From: Mucilaginibacter pankratovii
GTDB taxonomy: Bacteria; Bacteroidota; Bacteroidia; Sphingobacteriales; Sphingobacteriaceae
Reading direction: 5' to 3'
Assembly: GCF_014773265.1 (NCBI RefSeq)
Contig: NZ_JACWMY010000001.1
Location: forward strand, 682,001 to 746,000
DNA length: 64,000 nt
Shown: positions 1-8,800 of the stretch, piece after piece
Position numbering within the stretch: the stretch's first letter is position 1
Layout of the letters: each line of letters begins with the position of its first letter
Position numbers and translations under genes: made by a program
Notes under the pieces: generated by a model
Told to the model about the DNA's origin: nothing
What the model saw: the letters and a program-made list of their open reading frames with translations, nothing else
Database searches by the model: none

Positions 1-2
1 AA

Positions 3-986
3 AAATATCTTTTTATTTTAGAAAATCCGAAATCGAACCCGGCTGGCGTAACCAAATCTGCCAACCACGAATATCTCCTGGCCTATCGCTATGACGATAT
101 CAGTAAAGTTATAAACATCAATATCAGCCGTCAAGGTACTCAAATTGGCCCTCAACATAAGTTTATAAATGCTTTTTTGTGCCAAGACGGACTACCAACA
201 GAAAAATCGCCCCTTTTTCAGGGTTTTCAAACGTATGGTTCTGAATTTGTTAATAGAGACAATCGTTTAAAATACACTATCCGAGTGAATAACATGTATT
301 ATTGGTATGGTAACGCCAACTATCGCGTTACCTGGTTAAACGACCTGGCTGATATTGCTACATCGTTAGGCAAAACGGTTCAAATTGGCGGGTATACCAA
401 TCAAAAATGGGTAACCGAACGCAATTGTCCGGATAAACTTGAATCTGAGGATTACCCTGTTATTCGTTATGCTGAAGTTTTGTTAAACTATGCTGAAGCT
501 ATTTATGAACGAAATGGCAACATTTCTGACGCTGATCTGAACAAATCTATCAATCTGGTGCGTTTACGTGCAAATAAAAACATGCCTCCCCTATCTAATG
601 CTTTCGTTTCCGCAAATGGTTTGGATTTCCGTACCGAAATCAGACGTGAGCGATTTATTGAATTGTATTATGAAGGTTTTCGTTTTGACGATATCAAGCG
701 CTGGCACAGTGCTGGCACTGATTTAGGGACCAACGTAGGTGGATCTGCCTACGGTAATGCAGCAGAATTTGTAAGCGCCTGGCCAGTTGGCATTAAATAT
801 ACCGGAACGCAAGCACAAATTGGACCGAATCCTCTTTCGCCCGCTCCTACTAACGCACGCGACGGCAATGGTCAGCTGATTTTAGATAATACAGCTCGTA
901 ACTTTACTGAGAAAAATTATTTATATCCAATTCCAACCACGCAAATAACATTGAATCCCGCTCTAACTCAGAATCCGGGATGGTAA
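3..986 (+). CDS. SusD/RagB-family outer-membrane nutrient-binding protein (C-terminal part)
   Basis: The reading frame is open to the left edge, so the N-terminus and lipoprotein signal lie outside the window; about 327 residues are visible. The TTG at 177 is an internal codon, not a start: upstream codons read on as ordinary SusD sequence (EYLLAYRYDDISKV). Family hallmarks are the TPR-like helix YPVIRYAEVLLNYAEAIYE and the RRERFIELYYEGFRFDDIKRW segment, followed by the typical LYPIP ending and a final NPGW. SusD proteins are surface lipoproteins that cap a SusC transporter and bind the incoming nutrient, usually a glycan. The matching susC should lie just upstream. The downstream GH28-like gene suggests a pectic substrate, which is inference. 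Confidence 0.93.
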   Translation, partial: KYLFILENPKSNPAGVTKSANHEYLLAYRYDDISKVININISRQGTQIGPQHKFINAFLCQDGLPTEKSPLFQGFQTYGSEFVNRDNRLKYTIRVNNMYYWYGNANYRVTWLNDLADIATSLGKTVQIGGYTNQKWVTERNCPDKLESEDYPVIRYAEVLLNYAEAIYERNGNISDADLNKSINLVRLRANKNMPPLSNAFVSANGLDFRTEIRRERFIELYYEGFRFDDIKRWHSAGTDLGTNVGGSAYGNAAEFVSAWPVGIKYTGTQAQIGPNPLSPAPTNARDGNGQLILDNTARNFTEKNYLYPIPTTQITLNPALTQNPGW

Positions 987-992
987 TATGAA

Positions 993-1028
993 GAACGGAG
1001 TGCTGCGCTACCATGCAGCACTCCGTTC
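993..1028 (+). terminator. Perfect 14-bp hairpin after susD
   Basis: Arms gaacggagtgctgc (993-1006) and gcagcactccgttc (1015-1028) are perfect reverse complements around an 8-nt loop. The hairpin begins 7 bp after the susD stop and is followed by gttttaaac, a weak T tract. It may be an intrinsic terminator, or an attenuator separating abundant susCD mRNA from the downstream enzyme gene. Confidence 0.75.
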
Positions 1029-1264
1029 GTTTTAAACTGGCGTTGGTCCTCTTACTATCAACGAAATCAAGAACGCTACCAACAAAGTATCCAATACATT
1101 GAGTGTTAAAATTAATCGTTGTAAATAGTTTTGGTAACAGGGACTATGACCGTTTTTGAAGCAACATCTGCTATAATTCATCCACTTACTATTTTGAATA
1201 TTGAGTATTAAACCCGGAAATATCTGTCTATATATAAGAGTTCATAAAACTATTTATACCGTCT

Positions 1265-2770
1265 ATGATTTTTAAATACAAATTTTTGTGCATCGTCACT
1301 ATCCTGTTAATTAGCCAATTATCATTTGCTGAAATCATTACTTATAAAGCTCCGAAATGTGATTTAGTCAGTACTGCATACAGCATAAAAATAAGAGAAC
1401 ACAGTAATTCCTGGTTACCTTTGGACGTTTACCAGGCGCGTGTAGCCAATGTGGTTAAAACCAAAACAATCCGGGAACAAACGTCTTTTGCATACTTCGA
1501 TTGTAACGGAATGGTTGAAGTGGAATTAACCATACCGGCGGGTAGAATTAATAATATTAAAATCAGGCCCCTGGCTTATGGAATTGTACCCCAAATTAAA
1601 GGCAAAACCGTTACTTTTTCAATTAATGTTAATCAGTATGTTTCTATTGAAATTAACGGAGATATTTTTCATAATCTACAACTTTTTGCAAACGAAATTG
1701 AACGATCTAAACCCACAACTAAAGACACCAGCATATTATTCTACGGGCCTGGCATACATCGCATAGGGAAAGTAAACTTACCATCCAACAAAACGGTTTA
1801 CATAGCCGGCGGTGCAATTGTTGTTGGTAGCTTTTTAATGGACCATGCTAAAAATGTAAACATTACCGGCCACGGTATATTGACCCAAACTGAACCGGAT
1901 TTAAACGCCACCAAACCCATTGCTACTGACGCAGGCAAAGTTAAACAAGGCCGCAGCGATTTGTTGACAATTAATTATTCTGATAACGTTCATATTGAAG
2001 GACTGATAGTACTTCCTTACCGTTATTCAATCATGATCGGACAGTCTTCAGGCGTGAAAGTAAAGCATTTTAAATCCTTTAGTTCGGAAGGGAATGCTGA
2101 CGGCATTGACATTTTCTGCAGCTCCGATGTCACCCTGGACCATATCTTCATGCGAAACTCGGATGACTGTATTGCAATTTATGGGCACCGCTGGAACTAT
2201 TTTGGAAATACCAGAAATATTACCGTAAAGGACGCTATACTTTGGGCCGATGTAGCCCATCCTATACTGATCGGCACTCATGGTGATTCGCAAAATCCTG
2301 ATACCCTTGAAAATATCAAGTTCAACAATATTCAAATCCTGGATCAACATGAAAATCAAATTGATTATCAGGGATGTATGTCGCTTAATTCTGGTGACAG
2401 TAATCTTATCCGCAATGTAATATTTCAGGACGTAACTATTGAAAATATCAGGAAAGGGCAGTTAGTGAACCTACGAGTGATGTATAATGCAAAATATAAT
2501 ACCTCTCCTGGGGCCGGAATCGAAAATGTATTGTTTAAAAACATCTTTTATAAGGGTGAAAATGCGACATTATCCATTATCACTGGTTATGATGACAAAA
2601 GAAAGATCAAACACGTAGTTTTTGACAACCTAAATATCAATGGTAAATGCATCACAGATAATATGGCAGAAAAGCCTGGCTTTTATAAAACAGGTGATAT
2701 GGCTAACTTCTTTATTGGTGAACACACAGAAGAAATTAAATTTATTAATAGTCAATCTGATCATAATTGA
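1265..2770 (+). CDS. GH28-like polygalacturonase/pectinase, secreted
   Basis: 501 residues with an N-terminal signal peptide (hydrophobic FLCIVTILLISQLSFA). The central and C-terminal parts are rich in short beta-strand repeats (VNITGHGIL, VHIEGLIV, VTLDHIFM, IENVLFKNI) typical of a right-handed parallel beta-helix. The GH28-type acidic residues are visible as NADGID (about residue 277), SDDCIAI (about 298) and IGTHGD (about 337). GH28 enzymes hydrolyse galacturonan or rhamnogalacturonan by inversion, here probably in the periplasm or at the surface. The N-terminal ~150 residues form a separate beta-rich domain. It follows the partial susD on the same strand and converges on the phosphoesterase gene, with 13 bp between the stops. 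The exact substrate is not readable; a GH49-like activity is a less likely alternative. Confidence 0.82.
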   Translation: MIFKYKFLCIVTILLISQLSFAEIITYKAPKCDLVSTAYSIKIREHSNSWLPLDVYQARVANVVKTKTIREQTSFAYFDCNGMVEVELTIPAGRINNIKIRPLAYGIVPQIKGKTVTFSINVNQYVSIEINGDIFHNLQLFANEIERSKPTTKDTSILFYGPGIHRIGKVNLPSNKTVYIAGGAIVVGSFLMDHAKNVNITGHGILTQTEPDLNATKPIATDAGKVKQGRSDLLTINYSDNVHIEGLIVLPYRYSIMIGQSSGVKVKHFKSFSSEGNADGIDIFCSSDVTLDHIFMRNSDDCIAIYGHRWNYFGNTRNITVKDAILWADVAHPILIGTHGDSQNPDTLENIKFNNIQILDQHENQIDYQGCMSLNSGDSNLIRNVIFQDVTIENIRKGQLVNLRVMYNAKYNTSPGAGIENVLFKNIFYKGENATLSIITGYDDKRKIKHVVFDNLNINGKCITDNMAEKPGFYKTGDMANFFIGEHTEEIKFINSQSDHN

Positions 2771-2783
2771 AAGTTTTCTTGTT

Positions 2784-3830
2784 TTAATCAAACAAAGGTA
2801 CTGTAAACTTGCTATCGGCATCAGTTTCGTCCAAGTGTGCATAAGGAGAGAAAGTTTTTACGCTTAGCTCGTTCTTTTTTACCGAAAACTTATACAAGCG
2901 CATTAATCCGTTACCACCGTTCGGGCGGCTTTGATAATCGGACAGGAATGCTTTAATGTTATGGCCGCCAACAGTTTCTACACGGTAGCCTTCGCCGTTA
3001 TCGCCAACGTGGCCGCTAAGCATCATAAACAGGTTAGGATTATCTTTAAGCGCTTCGAAAATGGCTTTGCCTTCTGCATTAAAAGGCGCTTGCGGCGTAT
3101 TGCTTCCGGTAACCGGGCCGAAATGCAAAATTGAATGGCTTACCACAATAGCCTTGCGCGACACATTTTTCTTCAGCACGTCGTTTGCCCAGCTATACAG
3201 GTTAGCCTGGTCTTCGTTATGCGAATCGAACTCTAAGAATACAACGATAAAATCGCGCCCACCGGCGGTGAATAGGTCGTAGTGGCTATCATTATTTGTA
3301 CCATAATGTCCGCCATAATATGGGCGGCCTTCAAAATGCTTTATGCCGAAGTACTGGTTATATCCGTTGGTAGTTCCCTTAACTGGATATTGTGCCGGGA
3401 ACTGGTCGTGGTTGCCTACGGTTAATCCGTAAGGAATACTCACCGGGCTCTCCAGGCCGTAAAGCGCAGTTTTCGCCAGGTACCATTCAGAGCGCGAAGT
3501 TACCGGGTTATCGCCGTGTTCGGTGATATCACCCATGTGGGCCACGTAAGCTATATTTTCCTTTTCCTGGTTCTTCTGGATCCAGTCTATCTGTGCCTTA
3601 AACATATCAAAGTTGCCACCAAGCTGTGCCTGGGCCAGGTAATATTGGGTATCAGGCATCACGGCGATAGAAAAATCGCCATCCTTAACTTTGGCGGCAG
3701 GGCCTGGAGTATTAAGTACCGTATTGTCTTTATCGGCATTAACAACAGGGCCAGTTTGCGCGCGTAAAAAAAATGGCGCTAAAGTCAAACACGATATCAG
3801 AGCGCTTTTTATGAAGAGGTTAGAATTCAT
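2784..3830 (-). CDS. Calcineurin-like metallophosphoesterase, exported
   Basis: 348 residues starting with a signal peptide (ALISCLTLAPFFLRAQ). Metallophosphoesterase motifs occur in order: VMPDTQYY (metal-binding Asp), HMGDITEHGD, VGNHDQ, VVSHSILHFGP and LSGHVGDNGEG, which together supply the ligands of a dinuclear metal site. The family hydrolyses phosphomonoesters or phosphodiesters. With an export signal it should act in the periplasm or at the surface. It is the last gene of the co-directional run that begins with the sigma factor at 13918, 30 bp after the barrel-protein gene, so it probably processes what the SusCD pair binds or releases phosphate for uptake. The specific substrate is unknown. 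Confidence 0.9.
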   Translation of the reverse strand: MNSNLFIKSALISCLTLAPFFLRAQTGPVVNADKDNTVLNTPGPAAKVKDGDFSIAVMPDTQYYLAQAQLGGNFDMFKAQIDWIQKNQEKENIAYVAHMGDITEHGDNPVTSRSEWYLAKTALYGLESPVSIPYGLTVGNHDQFPAQYPVKGTTNGYNQYFGIKHFEGRPYYGGHYGTNNDSHYDLFTAGGRDFIVVFLEFDSHNEDQANLYSWANDVLKKNVSRKAIVVSHSILHFGPVTGSNTPQAPFNAEGKAIFEALKDNPNLFMMLSGHVGDNGEGYRVETVGGHNIKAFLSDYQSRPNGGNGLMRLYKFSVKKNELSVKTFSPYAHLDETDADSKFTVPLFD

Positions 3831-3860
3831 GATGAAATGTGGATATAGAATTATTAAATA

Positions 3861-4697
3861 TTATAGATTAAAAGATACCATTGCCCTGATGGTGTAGCCA
3901 TTTTGCGTGGCAGTGTTGCCCACATCGCGGATGGCGCCAGAACCGGGTACGGTACTGTGCGTTGCGTAAAATACTGCGCCGCCACTTGCCGAGAATGAGA
4001 ACCGCGAGTTTGCCGGCGTTATATTTAAAGACGGACCGATAAGCAGTTTAGCGCCACCTTCGGCTTCATCTGCTTCCCAAAAGCCTTCCAGGTCCTGCCC
4101 CATCGCCTCGAACCCGGCGAATACAGGCCCTACTAATCGGTGTTGAAAACCAAAGCTGGTCACGAGGTCTATGCCATCGCGGCTGCCAGAGAAGGCTTTT
4201 TCTACGCGAAGGTTGCCACCCAAACGCCAGCGTGGTGCTTCGTAGGAAGCGGTGAAACGGCTGAACACAGCGCCCACGCTGGAAAAATCGCGGTTTGCGC
4301 CAAGGCCCAGGCCGAAACGTGCGCCGTAGGCTTGCCTGCCGCCCACAAAATCGTGGATGACCTCGGCCTGCTGGGCGCTGTTCAGGCCACCATTACGGGC
4401 GAAACCAAGGTTGGCATTTGCGTAAAAAGTGAAGCGGTTACCCAGGTAACCTTTTATGGCTATTTGCTGTGCAGCACCATCGTACCCAAACTGACCCGAT
4501 GTACGCTCGGCATAATTGGTACTGGCATTTATGGCCCAATAAGCATTACTGCCGGTAAGTGTGTTCACCGAGAACAAAAACGGTTGTACCGCTCCCCTGC
4601 CAGTAGCATTCACAGCTCTCATATCCGTTACGGATTGTGCGCGCATTGTTGCTGTAGCTAACAGCAATACAAGCATAGCAAAAAATGATCTTTTCAT
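3861..4697 (-). CDS. Predicted outer-membrane beta-barrel protein, function unknown
   Basis: 278 residues with a clear signal peptide (FFAMLVLLLATATMRAQ). The mature part alternates short amphipathic strands with turns rich in Gly, Asn and Ser (FTFYANANLGFARNG, YGARFGLGLGANRDF, WRLGGNLRVEKAF, FAGFEAMGQDLEGFW) and ends in a strand closing with FNL, which fits a small outer-membrane barrel of roughly 10-12 strands. I do not recognise a named family. It lies between the propeller phosphoesterase and the calcineurin-like phosphoesterase on the same strand, so it may serve as a porin or anchor for that system; this is inference from position only. Confidence 0.75.
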   Translation of the reverse strand: MKRSFFAMLVLLLATATMRAQSVTDMRAVNATGRGAVQPFLFSVNTLTGSNAYWAINASTNYAERTSGQFGYDGAAQQIAIKGYLGNRFTFYANANLGFARNGGLNSAQQAEVIHDFVGGRQAYGARFGLGLGANRDFSSVGAVFSRFTASYEAPRWRLGGNLRVEKAFSGSRDGIDLVTSFGFQHRLVGPVFAGFEAMGQDLEGFWEADEAEGGAKLLIGPSLNITPANSRFSFSASGGAVFYATHSTVPGSGAIRDVGNTATQNGYTIRAMVSFNL

Positions 4698-4768
4698 ATT
4701 ATGTGTGTTTTGGTTATACTATTTCAAAATTTCTTTAGTCAAGGTGCCTTTACCATCGTTTGGTAAAC

Positions 4769-7222
4769 CTAATCGTCGTCATCTTCCTTTTTTTGTTCCA
4801 GTATAACGAACGCACTGCGTTTTGGGGCGGGCATTACAGCATTCTCGCCTTTCACGGCTTTCCAGATAACTTCGTTCATATCGCGGTCGGGCACTTTGTC
4901 TTCATTGGCAAGGTTGAAAGATTCCGAGCGCTTACTGCTTTGGTTTACGGCAACATTGCGCACATCAATATCTACCTGCGCGTCTATCTTTTTATAAGGG
5001 CTGAAATCGGGCTTGCTGGTAAAGCAATCGTACATCGGCAATGCACCGGCGTCGTACTGGCTCATAGGGGGTAAACCCAGGATGAGTTCGATAGTGCGCA
5101 GCATGCCCGATGTGGAATACATGCCATGAATAACCGCATTGCGTTTTACATACGGGCCAATAACGTAGGCGGGAGAGCGATGTGCATCAACATGATCAGG
5201 CCCGGCCTGTGCATCATCCTCCAGTATAAATACAACAGATTCTTTCCAGATGGCGCTTTGCGATAAGTGCTCGATGATCCGCCCCACTGCCAAATCATTA
5301 TCCGCCACAGCTGCAATAGGCGAGTATTCTCCAATTTTTTGCCCGCTGGTATGATAATCAGAAATGCGAAGCGTACTGAACTGCGGCACGGCGTTATTTA
5401 CCAGCAGAGAATCGAAATCGTGTTCCCAGGCATCGGCACGTACCTGGTCTTTAATTTTCATGTTAAAGCCTGGCGAGCGCGGTGACATATGCCCTTGCAG
5501 GGATTTTATCTGCGCCTTCGCATAACTGCCAAACTCTCCGTAGCTGCGGTAGGTAACGCCGGCACGTTGGCAGTAATCCCATATATATCCATCCCTTGGC
5601 CCGGATGCTGCTCCGCTGTAAGCCGGCCCGCGCGCACTGTAATTGGTAGGCCAGGTTTTTTCTATCACATCGGTAGCGTAGGCCGCCATGCTCCAGTTAT
5701 GGCCGTCTGCACTCACCTCGGCATCTACATAAAAATTATCCAGCAGTACAAACTGATCGGCAAATGCATGCTGATTGGGGGTTATCTTTCTGCCAAATAT
5801 GCAAAGCGAAGTATCGCCGTTGCCGTTTGGCATATCGCCCAAAACCTGGTCGTAGGTGCGGTTTTCTTTTATGATGTAGAATACGTATTTGATGGGCGAT
5901 TTCTCGCCAACCTTACGAGGGATGGGGTTGCCGGCCTCACCATCGGCGGTGATGGTACGCTTAGTATTAAAGGGCGTATTGGCATAAACCTGCCTGGTGT
6001 ATAGTTTTTGCTGTTCGGGCTTAGGGCCGTCTATAAAAGACAGCGAGCCTTTAAACAGACCACCAATATACTGGATCTCGCTTTTAGCGGTTTGCCCAAC
6101 ATGCTCGCCAATGTTATTGTCCCTGGCAAAAGGTTGCGGGCCGTGCGGATTGGCTTTGGAGGTTAAGCCCTTTCCGTTAGCAACGATGATCTTGCTGCCA
6201 AGCGTTTTAATATTTGTGGGATACCAGCCTACCGGTATAAAGCCCAAACTTTTGCTATTGCCCGGTTTGGTTACATCAAATACGGCCAGGCAGTTATTAT
6301 CGGCATTGGCAACGTACAGCGTGCGCTCATCGGCGGAGAGTGCCAGTCCGTTTGTGGTAGACCCGGCCAGCTTTGTTGGATACAAAACGGTGGAAATGGT
6401 TTCATGCACCTTACCGGTTTTAATATCAATAACCGATACGGTGTTATCATTGGCATTAGCCACAAAAAGCACCGTTCCTTTTTTATTCAATAGCAACTCG
6501 TTGGGGTGGTCGCCGGTGTTAATGGTGCTTTCGATGCTCTGTGTATCGGTATTATATAAAGCTATTTTACCTAATCCCCATAACGAGATGTACAACGTTT
6601 TTTCGTTTGGGCTCAGGGTGCAGGCATAGGCCATGCCCGGCAATGGTACTTTTTTTATAACGCTGTGCGCAATAGGGTCCAGCACGTATAAGCTGCTATC
6701 TTCTTTAGTTACCGCATACAAGCGAGTGTTAGTTTTGGTTATCGCCAGGCCGGTCGGGCAAATTTTACCTTTCGGGAACGGCAGGCCAAGCTTTATGGTA
6801 TCGGCTTTACCCAGCTTATTGCTTTCGATATTAAAATCGAGCACAAGGTTATCATATCCGCCCGATACGTATAGATGCTGCCCATTGTGACTAAAGGCAA
6901 GCCCATACCACGATTTTGCCAATATGCGTTCGTCCAACAGTTTTTCGCTCTTAGGATCGAACAATTGCACCGACTGCGTGCTTTGCCCGTTGTTGGTAAC
7001 AGCCAACAATCTACCACTGGCGCTCAACTGCATGTTAAGCGGCAGGTCGCCGGTAGCCAGGGATCGCCCGGCCGGGCTCAATTTCCAGCCGTTGGGCAGT
7101 AATACCTGCCCTGAACTTTTTATTTTACCGGGTACCTGTGCCTGCGCGTAAAAGCAAAGCATTAACAAGAACGCCGTTCCCAGCGCCCTTGTTGTTGATA
7201 ACGTATTATAGCGATATGCCAT
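4769..7222 (-). CDS. Bifunctional YncE-like beta-propeller / phosphoesterase protein
   Basis: 817 residues with a signal peptide (LGTAFLLMLCFYAQAQ). Residues about 50-370 hold YVTN/YncE-type propeller blades, for example PNELLLNKKGTVLFVANAND and GLALSADERTLYVANADN. From about residue 440 comes a phosphoesterase domain of the alkaline-phosphatase superfamily: IKENRTYDQVLGDMPNGNGD, an NFYVDAEVSADGHNWS stretch, and a C-terminal FILEDDAQAGPDHVDAHRSP metal-site region. Enzymes of this fold include phospholipase C-like and acid phosphatase members. The gene starts 12 bp after the susD stop and so belongs to the same transcript. A short inverted repeat (tttacca/tggtaaa, 4749-4767) sits at its stop codon without a convincing T tract. 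Confidence 0.88.
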   Translation of the reverse strand: MAYRYNTLSTTRALGTAFLLMLCFYAQAQVPGKIKSSGQVLLPNGWKLSPAGRSLATGDLPLNMQLSASGRLLAVTNNGQSTQSVQLFDPKSEKLLDERILAKSWYGLAFSHNGQHLYVSGGYDNLVLDFNIESNKLGKADTIKLGLPFPKGKICPTGLAITKTNTRLYAVTKEDSSLYVLDPIAHSVIKKVPLPGMAYACTLSPNEKTLYISLWGLGKIALYNTDTQSIESTINTGDHPNELLLNKKGTVLFVANANDNTVSVIDIKTGKVHETISTVLYPTKLAGSTTNGLALSADERTLYVANADNNCLAVFDVTKPGNSKSLGFIPVGWYPTNIKTLGSKIIVANGKGLTSKANPHGPQPFARDNNIGEHVGQTAKSEIQYIGGLFKGSLSFIDGPKPEQQKLYTRQVYANTPFNTKRTITADGEAGNPIPRKVGEKSPIKYVFYIIKENRTYDQVLGDMPNGNGDTSLCIFGRKITPNQHAFADQFVLLDNFYVDAEVSADGHNWSMAAYATDVIEKTWPTNYSARGPAYSGAASGPRDGYIWDYCQRAGVTYRSYGEFGSYAKAQIKSLQGHMSPRSPGFNMKIKDQVRADAWEHDFDSLLVNNAVPQFSTLRISDYHTSGQKIGEYSPIAAVADNDLAVGRIIEHLSQSAIWKESVVFILEDDAQAGPDHVDAHRSPAYVIGPYVKRNAVIHGMYSTSGMLRTIELILGLPPMSQYDAGALPMYDCFTSKPDFSPYKKIDAQVDIDVRNVAVNQSSKRSESFNLANEDKVPDRDMNEVIWKAVKGENAVMPAPKRSAFVILEQKKEDDDD

Positions 7223-7234
7223 GTTTGTTTGGTT

Positions 7235-8782
7235 TTAAAATGAATAACCGGGGTTTTGTGGCATGCCTGGATTAAGGTTCCTCTCCGGCAGGGGTACCGG
7301 GAATAAGAATTTATAAGCCTGAATATCAAAAGCGTTTGCCTCCAGGTTTGTATAGGTGGTTTTTGCTTTTGCTGCATAGGCCTGCATAATGCTCAAACCC
7401 GTAGCACTGCGCTGGATATCGTGGAAACGTTTGTTCTCAAAGGCCAGTTCTACGCGGCGTTCGTGCATAATAATGTCGCGCAATTTAGAGGGGTCGCTTT
7501 CGGTTACGTTTGGTAAACCGGCCCGGGTACGTACAGCGTTCAACGCTGTTAGCGGCGATTTGCCTTGCTCATTCTGCGCTTCGGCTAATAATAAAAGCGC
7601 TTCCGAGTAACGGTAGATTGGCCAATCGTCGTTAGAGTTTGTTGTGGCTACGTAAGGGCCGTGTACATACTTTTTAATGAATGGTGTATAGGCTTTACCG
7701 GCAGTTGGCACATAGCCTGCAGCGTTTTTAACCGCCGAGATCTTTATTACAAAGCTGGCATCGTTAGTACCTTCGGCAATACCTATAGAGGCATCTAAAC
7801 GCTTATCGTTGGGTTCGTAAGCAGCTAACAGATCGAAAGATGGAATGTTCCAGCCCGAACCTGAGGTATTGCTCGGGAAAGCAGTACCCGTGATCAGTGC
7901 TGTACTAGTGGTTTTGGGTAAAAACTGGAAGATAACCGTATTAGGTTGTGTACCCACAGCAGTACCCTCGAGGTATTGTACTTCAAAAAGAGATTCTTTA
8001 CCGTTTTTATTGGTCGGCAAAAATGCATCAGCGTAGTTGGCGTTAAGGCTGTAGCCCATTGCCGGCAGGGTGTTCAATAACGCTTCTGCCTCGGCATATT
8101 TCTTTTGTGTTACGTATACATCAGCCAGGAGCATCGTAGCAGAACCCTTAGTAGCCTCACCAGACTGCGGGAATTTGGCCGGTGGCAATAATTCGCTGAT
8201 GGCATCCTTTGCGTCAGATACGATCTGCGCGTAAACTTCATCAGCAGTAGACCGGTCTTTAAAAGCATCCTCGGCTTTGGTTACCTCTTTTAAATAAAGT
8301 GGTACACCACCAAATAAGCGCACTAGTTTAAAGTAGTTCCAGGCGCGTAAGAATTTTGCCTGGCCATCGGCACGGGCTTTACCCGCATCTGTTGCTTTTG
8401 CAGCTGCCGGAATACGGCCAATTACGATATTGGACCGCGAAATGCCGGTATAGCAATGGTAATACACGGCGTTAACGTAATCGTTATTAGCGTCATTGTT
8501 CCAGTCGGATACATTTTCGCGGTATACAGTAGCCGTACCGCGGTTATTGGGGTTAGGGATGTAGTGCGTGTTATCCGAACGCATCTCCGAAGTGTGGTAA
8601 TCATTTATCAGCAAATCGCGAAGGGGAACATAAGCCGCAGCAACGGCCTGCTCCAACTGATCATCAGTTTGGAAGAACGTTTCCGGCGAAAGGGAATCCT
8701 GGGGAACAAGGTTTATAAAATCTTTTTTACACGATGATGTGATGACAACCAACAGCATCAGTAATATATATTTCTTTTTCAT
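7235..8782 (-). CDS. SusD/RagB-family outer-membrane lipoprotein
   Basis: 515 residues with a lipoprotein signal (LLMLLVVITSSC, Cys as first mature residue) followed by KKDFINLVPQDSLSPETFF, the usual SusD start. RagB/SusD hallmarks include FLRAWNYFKLVRLFGGVPL, YRYSEALLLLAEAQNEQG and HERRVELAFENKRFHDIQR, with the C-terminal LFPVPLPERNLNPGMPQNPGY. It should bind substrate at the cell surface and act as the lid of the SusC encoded 18 bp upstream. It is followed within 12 bp by the propeller/phosphoesterase gene, so, unlike the other SusD genes here, there is no hairpin between susD and the enzyme gene. Confidence 0.95.
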   Translation of the reverse strand: MKKKYILLMLLVVITSSCKKDFINLVPQDSLSPETFFQTDDQLEQAVAAAYVPLRDLLINDYHTSEMRSDNTHYIPNPNNRGTATVYRENVSDWNNDANNDYVNAVYYHCYTGISRSNIVIGRIPAAAKATDAGKARADGQAKFLRAWNYFKLVRLFGGVPLYLKEVTKAEDAFKDRSTADEVYAQIVSDAKDAISELLPPAKFPQSGEATKGSATMLLADVYVTQKKYAEAEALLNTLPAMGYSLNANYADAFLPTNKNGKESLFEVQYLEGTAVGTQPNTVIFQFLPKTTSTALITGTAFPSNTSGSGWNIPSFDLLAAYEPNDKRLDASIGIAEGTNDASFVIKISAVKNAAGYVPTAGKAYTPFIKKYVHGPYVATTNSNDDWPIYRYSEALLLLAEAQNEQGKSPLTALNAVRTRAGLPNVTESDPSKLRDIIMHERRVELAFENKRFHDIQRSATGLSIMQAYAAKAKTTYTNLEANAFDIQAYKFLFPVPLPERNLNPGMPQNPGYSF

Positions 8783-8800
8783 ATCTATTTATCAGATTGA

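Noticed and set aside
4140..4661. 173-codon + strand ORF opposite the outer-membrane barrel gene
   Set aside because: Antisense shadow; no recognisable domain, whereas the - strand frame has a signal peptide and barrel pattern.
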